NCBI GenBank assembly: GCA_024508915.1
Contig: JANINR010000060.1
Coordinates: forward strand, 1-40,148
DNA length: 40,148 nt
Direction of reading: 5' to 3'
Source: Lysobacteraceae bacterium
GTDB taxonomy: Bacteria > Pseudomonadota > Gammaproteobacteria > Xanthomonadales > Xanthomonadaceae
Shown: one piece after another, positions 17,345 through 25,522 of the stretch
Position numbering within the stretch: position 1 is the first letter of the stretch
Layout of the letters: every line of letters begins with the position of its first letter
The notes under the pieces: model-generated
What the model saw: only the letters and a program-made list of their open reading frames with translations
Told to the model about the DNA's origin: nothing
Database searches by the model: none
Position numbers and translations under genes: made by a program

Positions 17345-18514
17345 ATGGAAGACGGCTCGATCGAGGGCGGCTCGACCGACGGCCGCCAGGCCGACGGCGA
17401 CGTGGCCGCCCACGCGGATGCGCGCGCCCCGCAGGCCCCGATCAGGGGCCGCGGCGCCGCCTCGCGCGTGGCCGGGCGCTTCGAGAAGACGATCGCGCGC
17501 GGCGAGGACGACGGCTGGGGCTCGGTCTACGCCGACGCCTTCGACGCCGCGGGCGAACCGCTCGGGCCGCCGCGCACCGTCGTCGTGGAGGAGCGCGCGC
17601 GCAGCATCATCAGCCGCAACCAGTCGCCGGACGTCGGCTTCAGCCAGTCGATCAATCCCTACCGCGGCTGCGAGCACGGCTGCGTCTACTGCTTCGCGCG
17701 GCCCTCGCACGCCTACCTCGACCTGTCGCCCGGCCTCGATTTCGAAACGCGCCTGTTCGCCAAGGCCAACGCCGCCGAGCGCCTGCGCGAGGAGCTGGCC
17801 AAGCCCGGCTACGTGCCGTCCACCATCGCGCTCGGCATCAACACCGATGCGTACCAGCCCGTCGAGCGCCGCCATCGCATCACCCGGCAGGTGCTCGAGG
17901 TCCTCGCGGAGACGAAGCATCCGGTCGAGTTCGTCACCAAGAGCGCGCTGATCGAGCGCGACCTCGACCTGCTGGCGCCGATGGCGCGCGAGGGCCTGGT
18001 CGCGGTGCACTTCTCGATCACCACGCTCGACAACCGCGTCGCCGCGCGCATGGAGCCGCGCGCGACCGCGCCGCACGGCAAGCTGCGGGCGATGCGCGCC
18101 CTGCACGAGGCCGGCGTGCCGGTCGGGGTGATGGTGGCGCCGGTGGTGCCGATGGTCACCGACCACGAAATGGAACACATCCTGGAGGCCGCGCGCGGGC
18201 ACGGCGCGCAATCCGCGGGCTACGTGCTGCTGCGCCTGCCCCACGAGCTCAAGCAGATCTGGCGCGAGTGGCTGCAGCTGCACTACCCCGACCGTGCGGC
18301 GCACGTGATGAGCCTGGTGCAGCAGATGCGCGGCGGCAAGGACTACGACAGCGCCTTCGGCTCGCGCATGCGCGGCGAGGGTCCGTTCGCGCAACTGCTG
18401 CAGCAGCGCTTCCGCAAGGCCCGCGCCCGACTCGGCTTCACCCGGCTGCCCACCCCGACCGCCGCGAAGTTCGTCGCCCCCCGCAAGCCCTCGCCGCAAC
18501 ACGAACTCTTCTAG
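17345..18514 (+). CDS. PA0069-family radical SAM protein
   Basis: Predicted iron-sulfur enzyme using S-adenosylmethionine to make a radical; the substrate of this widespread SplB-like family is not established. The 389-residue protein has the cluster-binding triad C109-x3-C113-x2-C116 in RGCEHGCVYCFARPSH, a TLDNRVAARMEPRA segment and a barrel of the usual length. An N-terminal stretch of about 35 acidic and Ala-rich residues precedes the conserved RGRGAASRVAGRFE. A -10-like TACGCT ends 6 bp before the ATG, so the message may be leaderless. It is divergent from cls. Confidence 0.92.
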   Translation: MEDGSIEGGSTDGRQADGDVAAHADARAPQAPIRGRGAASRVAGRFEKTIARGEDDGWGSVYADAFDAAGEPLGPPRTVVVEERARSIISRNQSPDVGFSQSINPYRGCEHGCVYCFARPSHAYLDLSPGLDFETRLFAKANAAERLREELAKPGYVPSTIALGINTDAYQPVERRHRITRQVLEVLAETKHPVEFVTKSALIERDLDLLAPMAREGLVAVHFSITTLDNRVAARMEPRATAPHGKLRAMRALHEAGVPVGVMVAPVVPMVTDHEMEHILEAARGHGAQSAGYVLLRLPHELKQIWREWLQLHYPDRAAHVMSLVQQMRGGKDYDSAFGSRMRGEGPFAQLLQQRFRKARARLGFTRLPTPTAAKFVAPRKPSPQHELF

Positions 18515-18529
18515 CAGGCTTTTCGCGGA

Positions 18530-20350
18530 TCAGTGGCCGAAGGTCGGGAGCAGCGGGCCGGCGAGCCAGAGCCAGCGCGCGAGCCAGGCGCTGACGAGCG
18601 CGACGAGCGCGGTGAGGGGCAGGCCGACGAGCAGGAAGTCGCCGAAGCGGTACTGTCCAGGCCGCAGGATCAGCAGGTTGCCGTGGTGGCCGATCGGCGT
18701 CAGGAACGCGACGACCGCGCCGAGCGCCGTGCACACCACGAAGGGCGTCGGCGGCAGCCCCAGCGAACCGGCGAGCGAGATCGCGACCGGCGCGAGCAGC
18801 ACCGTCGTCGCCGAATCGGACAGGATCTGGGTGAGCAGCGCGGCCGCGCCGAAGAGCACCAGCAGCACGCCCAGCGTCGGCCAGTCGGCGACGACGCGCA
18901 GCAGGCCGCGCGCGAGCAGGTCGGCGGTGCCCGTCTGTTCCATCGCGATGCCGAGCGGGATGACGCCGGCGATCATCACGAAGATGCGCACGTCGATCTC
19001 GCGGTAGGCGCGGCCGATGTCCACGCAGCCCGTCGCGACCATCGCCACCGCGCCGAGCAGGAAGGCGAGCGGCGCGGGCAGCCACTCGGTGGTGGCGGCG
19101 ACCACGGTCGCGGCCAGGATGCCCAGCGCCAGCGGCGCACGCAGCCGGCGCTTGGCCTCGCCGGCGAAGGGCACCAGCATCAGGAAGCCGTGGTGCGCGG
19201 AGAGGTCGCTGAAGTGCGCGGCCTTGCCCCACAGCACGAGCACGTCGCCTTCGCGCAGGCGCGCGTCGGACAGGCGCTGGGCGACGTCGCCGTCGCGGCG
19301 CCACAGGCCGAGCACGAGCGCGTCGAACTGGCGCGAGAAATCCAGCTCCCGGATCGAGCGCCCGATGAACTCCGAGCCCGGCGCCACCACCGCCTGCACC
19401 AGCTGCAGCTCGCCTTCCCCGAGCTTGCTGCCGTAGCGCGAGATCGCGTTGAGGTCGAGCCCCGGATCGTCGTGCAGCGACAGCAGCTCGTCGGCGGCGG
19501 CCTCGACCAGCAACAGGTCGCCGGCCAGCAGCGGGCTGGTGGGCCCGAGGTCGTCGCGGCGCTTGCCGTCGCGAAGCCAGCCGCGCAGGCGGAACTTGTC
19601 GCCGAGCGACTTCTGCAGTTCCTCCAGCGGGCGCGTGTTCCAGCGCGAACCTTCCGGCACCAGCAGTTCCGTGCGGTAGCGTTCCAGCCGCAGGTAGTCG
19701 TCGTCGCCGCCGGCGCCGCTGCGACGCGGCAGGAGCCAGCGCGCGATCTGCATGTAGCCGACGCCGACGACGACCAGGGCGATGCCGATCGGCGTGACCG
19801 AGAAGATACCGAGGCCTTCGGCACCCGGCGTGCGCTCGAGCATGTCGCTGGCGAGCAGGAAGGCCGGCGCGCTGACGAGGGTGAGCGTGGTGCCGAGCGA
19901 GGCCGCCAGCGACATCGGCATCAGCAACCGCGACGCGGGCAGCTGCCGCTCCCGCGCGTAGCGCTGCAGGATCGGCAGCATCATCGCGGTGACCATGACG
20001 TGGTGGGTGAACGCGGAGAGCGCCGCCACCGCGGGCATCACCACCGCGACCGCGCGTGCTTCGCTGCGGCCGGCGGCGCGGCCGATCCACTGGCCGATGC
20101 GCTCGGTGATGCCGGTCGCGGCCAGGCCGCCGGAGATGACGAAGACCGCGGCCACGATGATCGCCGGCTCGCTCGCGAATCCGGACAGCGCCTGGTGCGG
20201 GTCGAGCACGCCGGTCAGCACCATCGCCAGCAACAGCACCATGGCGGTCACGTCGACCCGCAGCCGTTCGCTGACGAACAGGTACAGGCCGACGGCCAGG
20301 ATCAGCAGGAAGAGGGTCTGGTCGAAGGACACGGCTGCATTGTGCGGCAT
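18530..20350 (-). CDS. SLC13-type permease with two RCK_C/TrkA_C domains
   Basis: Predicted sodium- or proton-coupled anion transporter of the ion-transporter superfamily. The 606-residue protein has hydrophobic N-terminal (about 8-205) and C-terminal (about 395-600) halves separated by a soluble stretch (about 210-385) with two TrkA_C-like segments, as in many bacterial SLC13-family permeases. Repeated substrate-site regions appear as SLAASLGTTLTLVSAPAF and ILSDSATTVLLAP, with FLTPIGHHGNLLILRPGQYRFGDF in the second half. Substrate (dicarboxylate, sulfate or other) cannot be inferred. It ends 15 bp from the radical SAM stop (convergent). Confidence 0.88.
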   Translation of the reverse strand: MPHNAAVSFDQTLFLLILAVGLYLFVSERLRVDVTAMVLLLAMVLTGVLDPHQALSGFASEPAIIVAAVFVISGGLAATGITERIGQWIGRAAGRSEARAVAVVMPAVAALSAFTHHVMVTAMMLPILQRYARERQLPASRLLMPMSLAASLGTTLTLVSAPAFLLASDMLERTPGAEGLGIFSVTPIGIALVVVGVGYMQIARWLLPRRSGAGGDDDYLRLERYRTELLVPEGSRWNTRPLEELQKSLGDKFRLRGWLRDGKRRDDLGPTSPLLAGDLLLVEAAADELLSLHDDPGLDLNAISRYGSKLGEGELQLVQAVVAPGSEFIGRSIRELDFSRQFDALVLGLWRRDGDVAQRLSDARLREGDVLVLWGKAAHFSDLSAHHGFLMLVPFAGEAKRRLRAPLALGILAATVVAATTEWLPAPLAFLLGAVAMVATGCVDIGRAYREIDVRIFVMIAGVIPLGIAMEQTGTADLLARGLLRVVADWPTLGVLLVLFGAAALLTQILSDSATTVLLAPVAISLAGSLGLPPTPFVVCTALGAVVAFLTPIGHHGNLLILRPGQYRFGDFLLVGLPLTALVALVSAWLARWLWLAGPLLPTFGH

Positions 20351-20415
20351 GGCCGCGCCGACCGTTCATGCAGCCTGCACGTCGGGGGCGGATGGCGGGC
20401 GCATACTCCCCGCCG

Positions 20416-21240
20416 ATGCCGGACGAGCTCGGACAATCGATGGATGCGGGCGCAGCCGCGGGCTCCGGCGCCGCCGACGTGGCGGCCCTCCGTGCCGCGC
20501 TCGAGGCGAGCGAGGCGCAGGTCCGCGCATTGCTGGCCCAGCAGGAAGCGCTGGCCTACGGCCTGTCCCACGACCTGCGCGCCCCGCTCCGCGCCATCGA
20601 CGCGTACTCGGCGTTGCTCGCCCGCGGCACGTCGGCGGCGCTCGATGACAACGCCCTCGACCACCTCGCCCGGATCCGCGCCGCCGCCGCGCGGATGGGC
20701 GCCGTGCTGGAAGCGTTGCTCGACTACTCGCGCGCGGAACGCGGCCCGCTCGCGCCGGTGCCCGCCGACCTCGGCCTGCTCGCCGAGCTCGCCCTCGCCG
20801 AACTGCAGGAAGCCGGGCCGCCGAAGCGGGTCACGGCCAGCATCGCGCCGGGCCTCACCGCCCTCGGCGACGAGCGCCTGCTGCGCATGCTCATGACCCA
20901 GCTGGTGCGCAACGCCTGGCAGTTCTCCGGGGACGAGGTGGCGATCGACATCGCGGGCGCCCGCGACGGAGACGTCCTCCGCGTCGACGTGCGCGACGCC
21001 GGCAGCGGCTTCGACCCGGCCTACGCGCAGCGGATCTTCGAACCCTTCCAGCGCCTGCACCTGCCCGAGCAGGGCGCCGGCACCGGGCTCGGCCTGGCGA
21101 TCGCCGCGCGCATCGTCGAGCGCCACGGCGGCACGTTGCGGGCCGAGTCGACGCCGGGCGCGGGCAGCGTGTTCCGCCTCGAGCTGCCGGCGGCGAACGC
21201 CGCGGCCGCGCCGGGCAGCGTCGCGGGAGCCGCCGCATGA
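20416..21240 (+). CDS. Soluble sensor histidine kinase without recognisable input domain
   Basis: Two-component kinase of 274 residues. A short coiled-coil-like lead (DVAALRAALEASEAQVRALLAQQEALAYG, about 21-49, split here) passes straight into the phosphoacceptor helix LSHDLRAPLRAIDAYSALL with His52, then the N box LVRNAWQFS, G1 VRDAGSGFD, F box FEPFQRLH and G2 GTGLGLAIAARIVERHGG. No membrane helix or PAS/GAF domain is seen, so the signal is probably delivered by another protein. I chose ATG 20416 because a -10-like CATACT (20402-20407) sits just upstream; ATGs at 20368 and 20440 are alternatives. Its stop overlaps the response regulator start by four bases. Confidence 0.9.
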   Translation: MPDELGQSMDAGAAAGSGAADVAALRAALEASEAQVRALLAQQEALAYGLSHDLRAPLRAIDAYSALLARGTSAALDDNALDHLARIRAAAARMGAVLEALLDYSRAERGPLAPVPADLGLLAELALAELQEAGPPKRVTASIAPGLTALGDERLLRMLMTQLVRNAWQFSGDEVAIDIAGARDGDVLRVDVRDAGSGFDPAYAQRIFEPFQRLHLPEQGAGTGLGLAIAARIVERHGGTLRAESTPGAGSVFRLELPAANAAAAPGSVAGAAA

Positions 21241-21674
21241 CCGACAAAGACATCCTGCTGGTCGAGGACAATCCCGACGACGTCGAGCTGACCCGCATCG
21301 CCTTCGACGAAGCCAAGGTCGCGAACAACCTGGTGGTGGTGCGCGACGGCGCCGAGGCGCTCGATTACCTGTTCGCGCGCGGGGCCCATGCGGACCGCGA
21401 CCCCGCGGACCTGCCGTCCATCGTCCTGCTCGACCTCAACTTGCCGCGCGTGGACGGGCGCGAAGTGCTGCAGGCGATCCGCGAGGATCCGCGCACCCGC
21501 AGCCTGCCGGTGGTGGTGCTGACGACCAGCACCGAGCCCTTCGACCTGGAGTCGGCGTACGCGCTCGGCGTCAACAGCTACATCCAGAAGCCCGTCGACT
21601 TCGAGCGCTTCGTCTGGGCCGTCAAGCAGGTCGGCCTCTACTGGCTCGTCCTCAACCAGCCCCGCGACGGCTGA
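21237..21674 (+). CDS. Single-domain response regulator (Rcp1-like receiver)
   Basis: A 145-residue receiver with no output domain. Acidic pocket ED(10-11), phosphorylation site Asp66 in VLLDLNLPRVDG, the conserved Thr in VVVLTTS and Lys in QKPVDFE are all present. The sequence is closest in style to the Rcp1-type receivers paired with phytochrome-like kinases. ATGA overlap with the kinase gene means the two are made together; the pair likely passes phosphate to a further, unlinked partner. Confidence 0.93.
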   Translation: MTDKDILLVEDNPDDVELTRIAFDEAKVANNLVVVRDGAEALDYLFARGAHADRDPADLPSIVLLDLNLPRVDGREVLQAIREDPRTRSLPVVVLTTSTEPFDLESAYALGVNSYIQKPVDFERFVWAVKQVGLYWLVLNQPRDG

Positions 21675-21677
21675 GCG

Positions 21678-21695
21678 ACGCCCGTGGCAGGGCGT
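21678..21695 (+). terminator. Hairpin between the convergent response regulator and fbp
   Basis: ACGCCC (21678-21683) pairs with GGGCGT (21690-21695) around GTGGCA, followed by TTC. The stem fills the 22-bp gap between the two convergent stop codons. The short T-run makes it a modest terminator candidate. Confidence 0.45.
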
Positions 21696-21696
21696 T

Positions 21697-22746
21697 TCAG
21701 CCCGCGTCGTGGCGCGCGTGGTAGGCGACGGCGGTTTCGACTTCGCGGCGCGAGCCGAGGAAGACCGGGACGCGCTGGTGCAGGCCGGTGGGCTGCACGT
21801 CCATCATCCGCTGGCGGCCGGTGCTCGCCGCGCCCCCGGCCTGCTCGACGAGGAAGCTCATCGGGTTCGCTTCGTACATCAGCCGCAGCTTGCCGCCCTT
21901 CGGCGCGCACTTGCTGTCGAGCGGATAGCTGAAGATGCCGCCGCGGGTGAGGATGCGGTGCACGTCCGCGACCATCGAGGCGACCCAGCGCATGTTGAAG
22001 TCCTTGCCGCGCGGGCCCTGCGTGCCCGCGAGCAGGTCGCCGACGTAGGCTTGCATCGGCGGCTCCCAGAAGCGCTGGTTCGACATGTTGACCGCGAATT
22101 CCTTCGTCTCCTCCGGGATGCGCATGCCGCGCACGGTGAGCACGAAGCCGCCGACCTCGCGGTCGAGCGTGAACGCGTGCGTGCCGTTGCCGACGGTCAG
22201 CACCAGCGTGGTCTGCGGGCCGTACACGCAGTAGCCCGCCGCGACCTGGGCGGTGCCGGGCTGCAGGTAGTGCTCGTCGCCGGGCGAAGTCACGCCCTCG
22301 GGGCAGCGCAGCACCGAGAAGATGGTGCCGACCGAGACGTTGACGTCGATGTTGGACGAGCCGTCGAGCGGATCGAACAGCAGCAGGTAGTTGCCGCGCG
22401 GATACACGTCCGGGATCGGCTGCGAGTGGTCCATCTCCTCCGACGCGAGGCCGGCGAGGTGGCCGCCCCAGGCGTTGGCTTCGAGCAGGATCTCGTTGCT
22501 CAGCACGTCGAGCTTCTTCTGCGCCTCGCCCTGCACGTTGATGCTGGCCTCGCCGGCCGTGCCGGCGTCGCCGAGCACGCCGCCGAGCGCGCCCTTGCCC
22601 ACGGCGATCGAGATGCGCTTGCACGCGCGCGCGACCACTTCGATCAGCAGGCGCAGGTCCGGGCCGATGCGGCCGGCGCGCTGCTCCTCGATCAGGAAGC
22701 GGGTCAGGGAAGCGTGCTGGGGCGCGGTCGTGCGGGCGTCGGTCAT
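21697..22746 (-). CDS. fbp: Class 1 fructose-1,6-bisphosphatase
   Basis: Gluconeogenic enzyme removing the 1-phosphate of fructose 1,6-bisphosphate. I place the start at ATG 22746 ([21 protein letters not shown]), giving 349 residues, normal for the family; the frame is open a further 160 codons upstream but that part overlaps another gene and lacks conservation. Signatures are the metal-binding [25 protein letters not shown] (split here as [10 protein letters not shown]), [11 protein letters not shown] and a C-terminal region with [19 protein letters not shown]. No partner gene overlaps it, so it is probably transcribed alone. Confidence 0.95.
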   Translation of the reverse strand: MTDARTTAPQHASLTRFLIEEQRAGRIGPDLRLLIEVVARACKRISIAVGKGALGGVLGDAGTAGEASINVQGEAQKKLDVLSNEILLEANAWGGHLAGLASEEMDHSQPIPDVYPRGNYLLLFDPLDGSSNIDVNVSVGTIFSVLRCPEGVTSPGDEHYLQPGTAQVAAGYCVYGPQTTLVLTVGNGTHAFTLDREVGGFVLTVRGMRIPEETKEFAVNMSNQRFWEPPMQAYVGDLLAGTQGPRGKDFNMRWVASMVADVHRILTRGGIFSYPLDSKCAPKGGKLRLMYEANPMSFLVEQAGGAASTGRQRMMDVQPTGLHQRVPVFLGSRREVETAVAYHARHDAG

Positions 22747-22841
22747 GGCAATCGGCGGTCGTGGCGACCGCCCATTGTCGCATTCACGCGCGGGGATGTC
22801 CGGGCGCGCGCCGCGCCGGGGGCGCGGCCGGCCTGCGCGGC

Positions 22842-23153
22842 TCAGGCCGCGGGGCGCAGGCGTCCGTTCGCGACGCGCCGGCAGAGCGCGGCGAGGCGCT
22901 GGCGCGCCATCGCGAGCATCGCCAGCGGCGCCTCCGGCTCGGCGGCGTTCATCGCGCGCTCCGCCGCCTCCAGCGCGTCCTCGGCGACGCTGAGGTCGTC
23001 GGGCCCCAGCATCGTGCGCAGGCTGCGCAGGTGCGCGCCGAGGCGGCGTTCGAAGTCCGGCGCGCAGCCCTGGCCGGCGCGGCGCGCGGCTTCGTCGAAG
23101 GTGGCTTCGATGCGGTCGAGTTCGAGCAGCAGTTCGTCGGGGGCGATGTCCAT
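22842..23153 (-). CDS. Small uncharacterised helical protein between phhA and fbp
   Basis: A 103-residue frame from ATG 23153 ([21 protein letters not shown]) that looks all-helical, with heptad-like Leu/Ala spacing and a second half rich in Ala, Glu and Met ([22 protein letters not shown] split across helices). No signal peptide, membrane helix or catalytic motif is visible and I do not recognise the family. It is in the same direction as phhA and fbp but separated by 181 and 95 bp. Codon use looks like the neighbours. The frame stays open upstream to 23285 without added plausibility. Confidence 0.65.
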   Translation of the reverse strand: MDIAPDELLLELDRIEATFDEAARRAGQGCAPDFERRLGAHLRSLRTMLGPDDLSVAEDALEAAERAMNAAEPEAPLAMLAMARQRLAALCRRVANGRLRPAA

Positions 23154-23194
23154 GCAGGCACTCTGGAGCGAACGGGTCGCACGGGCTGAGAGGG

Positions 23195-23222
23195 CGGACC
23201 GGAGGTGCGGGCCTCCGGTCCG
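23195..23222 (-). terminator. Long hairpin downstream of phhA
   Basis: CGGACCGGAGG (23195-23205) and CCTCCGGTCCG (23212-23222) form a perfect 11-bp stem with a 6-nt loop, 113 bp beyond the phhA stop and 42 bp before the next start on the minus strand. No T-run follows on either strand, so termination, if any, is not of the classical type. Confidence 0.5.
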
Positions 23223-23334
23223 GCACCGTTGCCGACGCGGGTCGGCTTTGCGGGCGGTGGGATGATCCGTTGGGGATCGTGACAACCGGGTGTACGCGGG
23301 CGAATGCGATGAACGGGGCGGCCGCGGGCCGTGT

Positions 23335-24222
23335 TCAGATATCGCCTTCCGTCGCCCAGCCTTCGCCGCTGCCGCGGCTGTACACGCGGTCGCCGTCGAG
23401 GAGCGCGCGCGCGGGCAGCGAATCGCCTTCCGCGAGGCGCGCGTAGATCGGCGCGAAGTCGCGCTGCGTGTCTTCCATCAACTGCTCGAAGCTGTCGATG
23501 ACGAAATACGTCTGCTGGTAGGTGTCGATGCGGTAGCGCGTGCGCATCACCCGCTCGAGGTCGAAGCCGATGCGGTTCGGCGCCGCGCTCTCCAGGCTGT
23601 GCACGCTCTCGCCGCTCGAGGACACGATGCCGCTGCCGTAGATGCGCAGGCCGCCCGGTTCGCGGATCAGGCCGAACTCCACCGTGTACCAGTACAGGCG
23701 CGCGAGGTGCTGCATCGCCGCCGCGCCGAGGCCGTGCGCCTTGATGCCGCCGCGGCCGTACGCCTCCATGTAGTCGGCGAACACCGGGTTCATCAGCAGC
23801 GGCACGTGGCCGAACAGGTCGTGGAAGAGGTCGGGCTCTTCGATGTACTCGAACTGGTCCGGGCGCCGGATCCACCAAGTGACCGGGAAGCGGCGGTTGG
23901 CCAGGTGGGTGAAGAAGTCGAGTTCGGGCAGCAGGCCCTCGACGCCGACCAGCTGCCAGCCGGTCGCCTCGCCAAGGACGCGGTTGAGGTCGTCGAAGCG
24001 CGGGATGCGGTCGGGGGTGAGCCCCATCGCCTCCTGCGCGCGCAGGAAGGCGTCGCTGGCGCGGCCGACCAGGAGTTCGCGCTGGCGGGCGTACAGGCGC
24101 GCCCAGACGTCGTGGTCGGTCGCGGTGTAGCCGTCCCACGGCTGCTCGATCACGCCGGTCGCGTAGACAGGGATCCGGCCGCGGTCGGTCTGGAGGTTCT
24201 CTAGGCGGCGCGGCGTGCTCAT
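23335..24222 (-). CDS. phhA: Phenylalanine 4-monooxygenase
   Basis: Iron- and tetrahydrobiopterin-dependent enzyme converting phenylalanine to tyrosine, used in aromatic amino acid breakdown and tyrosine supply. The 295-residue protein carries the metal ligands His134 and His139 in FHDLFGHVPLLMNPVF and Glu182 in YWYTVEFGLI, and the PVTWWIRRPDQFEYIEEPD segment of bacterial monodomain PhhA. I start it at ATG 24222 (MSTPRRLENLQTDRGRIPVY), with GAGG just before; a start at 24252 would extend into the control region. A -10-like TAAAGT ends 7 bp before the ATG. It is divergent from an Lrp/AsnC gene, its probable regulator. Confidence 0.95.
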   Translation of the reverse strand: MSTPRRLENLQTDRGRIPVYATGVIEQPWDGYTATDHDVWARLYARQRELLVGRASDAFLRAQEAMGLTPDRIPRFDDLNRVLGEATGWQLVGVEGLLPELDFFTHLANRRFPVTWWIRRPDQFEYIEEPDLFHDLFGHVPLLMNPVFADYMEAYGRGGIKAHGLGAAAMQHLARLYWYTVEFGLIREPGGLRIYGSGIVSSSGESVHSLESAAPNRIGFDLERVMRTRYRIDTYQQTYFVIDSFEQLMEDTQRDFAPIYARLAEGDSLPARALLDGDRVYSRGSGEGWATEGDI

Positions 24223-24248
24223 GTCCTCGACTTTAGTCCGCCGGCGGC

Positions 24249-24307
24249 GCAACGGGGTTGCAAAATTGCGGGACGAGGCGCCATATACGCAACTATATTG
24301 CGCATAT
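24249..24307. promoter_or_regulatory. Palindromic control region between phhA and lrp
   Basis: Two inverted repeats lie in the 104-bp divergent gap. GCAAC-GGG-GTTGC occupies 24249-24261. ATATACGCAA-CTATA-TTGCGCATAT, arms matching at 9 of 10 positions, occupies 24283-24307 and is strikingly AT-rich for this genome. A further TTGCG lies between them (24266-24270). GCAA/TTGC half-sites thus recur across the region. This is the layout expected for an Lrp/AsnC-family octamer acting on both genes, but the binding protein is inferred from position only. Confidence 0.65.
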
Positions 24308-24326
24308 CATCGGGAGAATGCACAAA

Positions 24327-24803
24327 ATGAACGGTTCGACGCTCGATCGCATCGATCTGTTGCTGCTGGCCGAACTCCAGCGCGACGGCCGCGTCCCCAA
24401 TGCCGAACTGGCCGAGCGCGTGCACCTGTCCGCCTCGGCCTGCCTGCGGCGGGTGCAGCGGCTGGAGCGCGACGGCGTGATCGCCGGCTACCGGGCCGAA
24501 CTCGACCCCGAGAAGCTCGGCCTGGGCCTGCAGGCCTTCGTGCGCGTGCAGCTGCGCCAGCACGACCCGCAAACCGTCGAGGCCTTCGCGCGCAGCGTCA
24601 ACGCCTGGGACGAGGTGGTGGCGTGCAATGCGCTTACCGGCGACATGGACTACCTGCTGCAGGTGGTGGTGCGCGACCTCGACCACTTCTCGCGCTTCCT
24701 GCTCGACCGCCTGCTCGGGCAGGCAGGGGTGGAGGACGTGAACTCGAGCTTCGTGCTGCGCATGGTGAAACCGATGCGCGGGTTGCCGCTGCCGTCCGCC
24801 TAG
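24327..24803 (+). CDS. Lrp/AsnC family transcriptional regulator
   Basis: DNA-binding regulator of 158 residues, the normal family size. The N-terminal AsnC-type helix-turn-helix (about 1-60: LDRIDLLLLAELQRDGRVPNAELAERVHLSASACLRRVQRLERDGVI, quoted in part) is followed by the RAM ligand-binding domain (about 70-150) with VVACNALTGDMDYLLQVVV. I choose ATG 24327 because GGGAG (24312-24316) lies 10 nt upstream; ATG 24318 is only 1 nt from that sequence. Divergent placement suggests it controls phhA, probably in response to an aromatic amino acid. Its stop shares the four bases CTAG with the rhomboid stop. Confidence 0.93.
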   Translation: MNGSTLDRIDLLLLAELQRDGRVPNAELAERVHLSASACLRRVQRLERDGVIAGYRAELDPEKLGLGLQAFVRVQLRQHDPQTVEAFARSVNAWDEVVACNALTGDMDYLLQVVVRDLDHFSRFLLDRLLGQAGVEDVNSSFVLRMVKPMRGLPLPSA

Positions 24804-25456
24804 GGCGCTTCGGCCTCTTCCTCGAGCTCCCAGCTGTAGCGCTTGCGCGGCGGCAGCGGATCGGCGCGCCGGAACAGCCAGGCCGCGACCAGGCCCGCGA
24901 CGGCGCCGCCGAGGTGCGCCTGCCAGGAAATGCCCGGCTCGCGCGGCAGCACCGTGAGCAGCATGCCGCCGTAGAACATGAAGGCGATCATGCCGGCCGC
25001 CACCGCGGCGCGGTCGCGGCGCAGCACGCCGAGCGAGAACAGCAGGAAGCCGAGCCCGTGGGTGACGCCGCTGGCGCCCAGGTGCAGGCTGCCGGGCTCG
25101 CCGAGCAGCCACGCGCCCAGGCCGGAGCCCAGCCACAGCAGCGGCAGCGCGCGCCACGTCGCGCGCGGGTAGACGGTGCCGGCGAGGGTGCCGAGCAGCA
25201 GCAGCGAGACCGCGTTCGCGCCGACGTGCGCCGGCGAGCCGTGCAGCAGCGGCGCGGCGAGGATGCCCCACAGGCCGTGCAGGGTGTGCGGCGCGACCGC
25301 GAACGGCCGCCAGTCGAAGGACTGCTGGGCCCAGAACGCGAGCAGGACCAGCAGCACCGCGGCCAGGCTGGCGTTGAGCGCGCGCTGGATGCGCGCGGCG
25401 TCGGCGCGCCGCTGGCCGGGGGTATCGGGCGGCGATTCGTGGACGGGCAGCTGCAT
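24800..25456 (-). CDS. Rhomboid family intramembrane serine protease
   Basis: Membrane protease of 218 residues predicted to cut within or next to transmembrane segments. It has about six hydrophobic segments. The catalytic dyad is Ser129 in HLGASGVTHGLGF and His181 in WQAHLGGAVAGL, and the oxyanion pair His77/Asn81 in AHVGANAVSLL matches H150/N154 of E. coli GlpG. The start is taken at ATG 25456 (MQLPVHESPPDTPGQ); the open frame continues upstream across rlmI but without family similarity. A C-terminal cytoplasmic tail rich in Glu (SWELEEEAEAP) ends the protein. Substrates are unknown. Confidence 0.92.
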   Translation of the reverse strand: MQLPVHESPPDTPGQRRADAARIQRALNASLAAVLLVLLAFWAQQSFDWRPFAVAPHTLHGLWGILAAPLLHGSPAHVGANAVSLLLLGTLAGTVYPRATWRALPLLWLGSGLGAWLLGEPGSLHLGASGVTHGLGFLLFSLGVLRRDRAAVAAGMIAFMFYGGMLLTVLPREPGISWQAHLGGAVAGLVAAWLFRRADPLPPRKRYSWELEEEAEAP

Positions 25457-25522
25457 GCCTCCGAGATGGCGCCGCGGCCCGGCTTTGCAAGGCCGGCACC
25501 GCGCGGAGGCGATAATGGCGGG

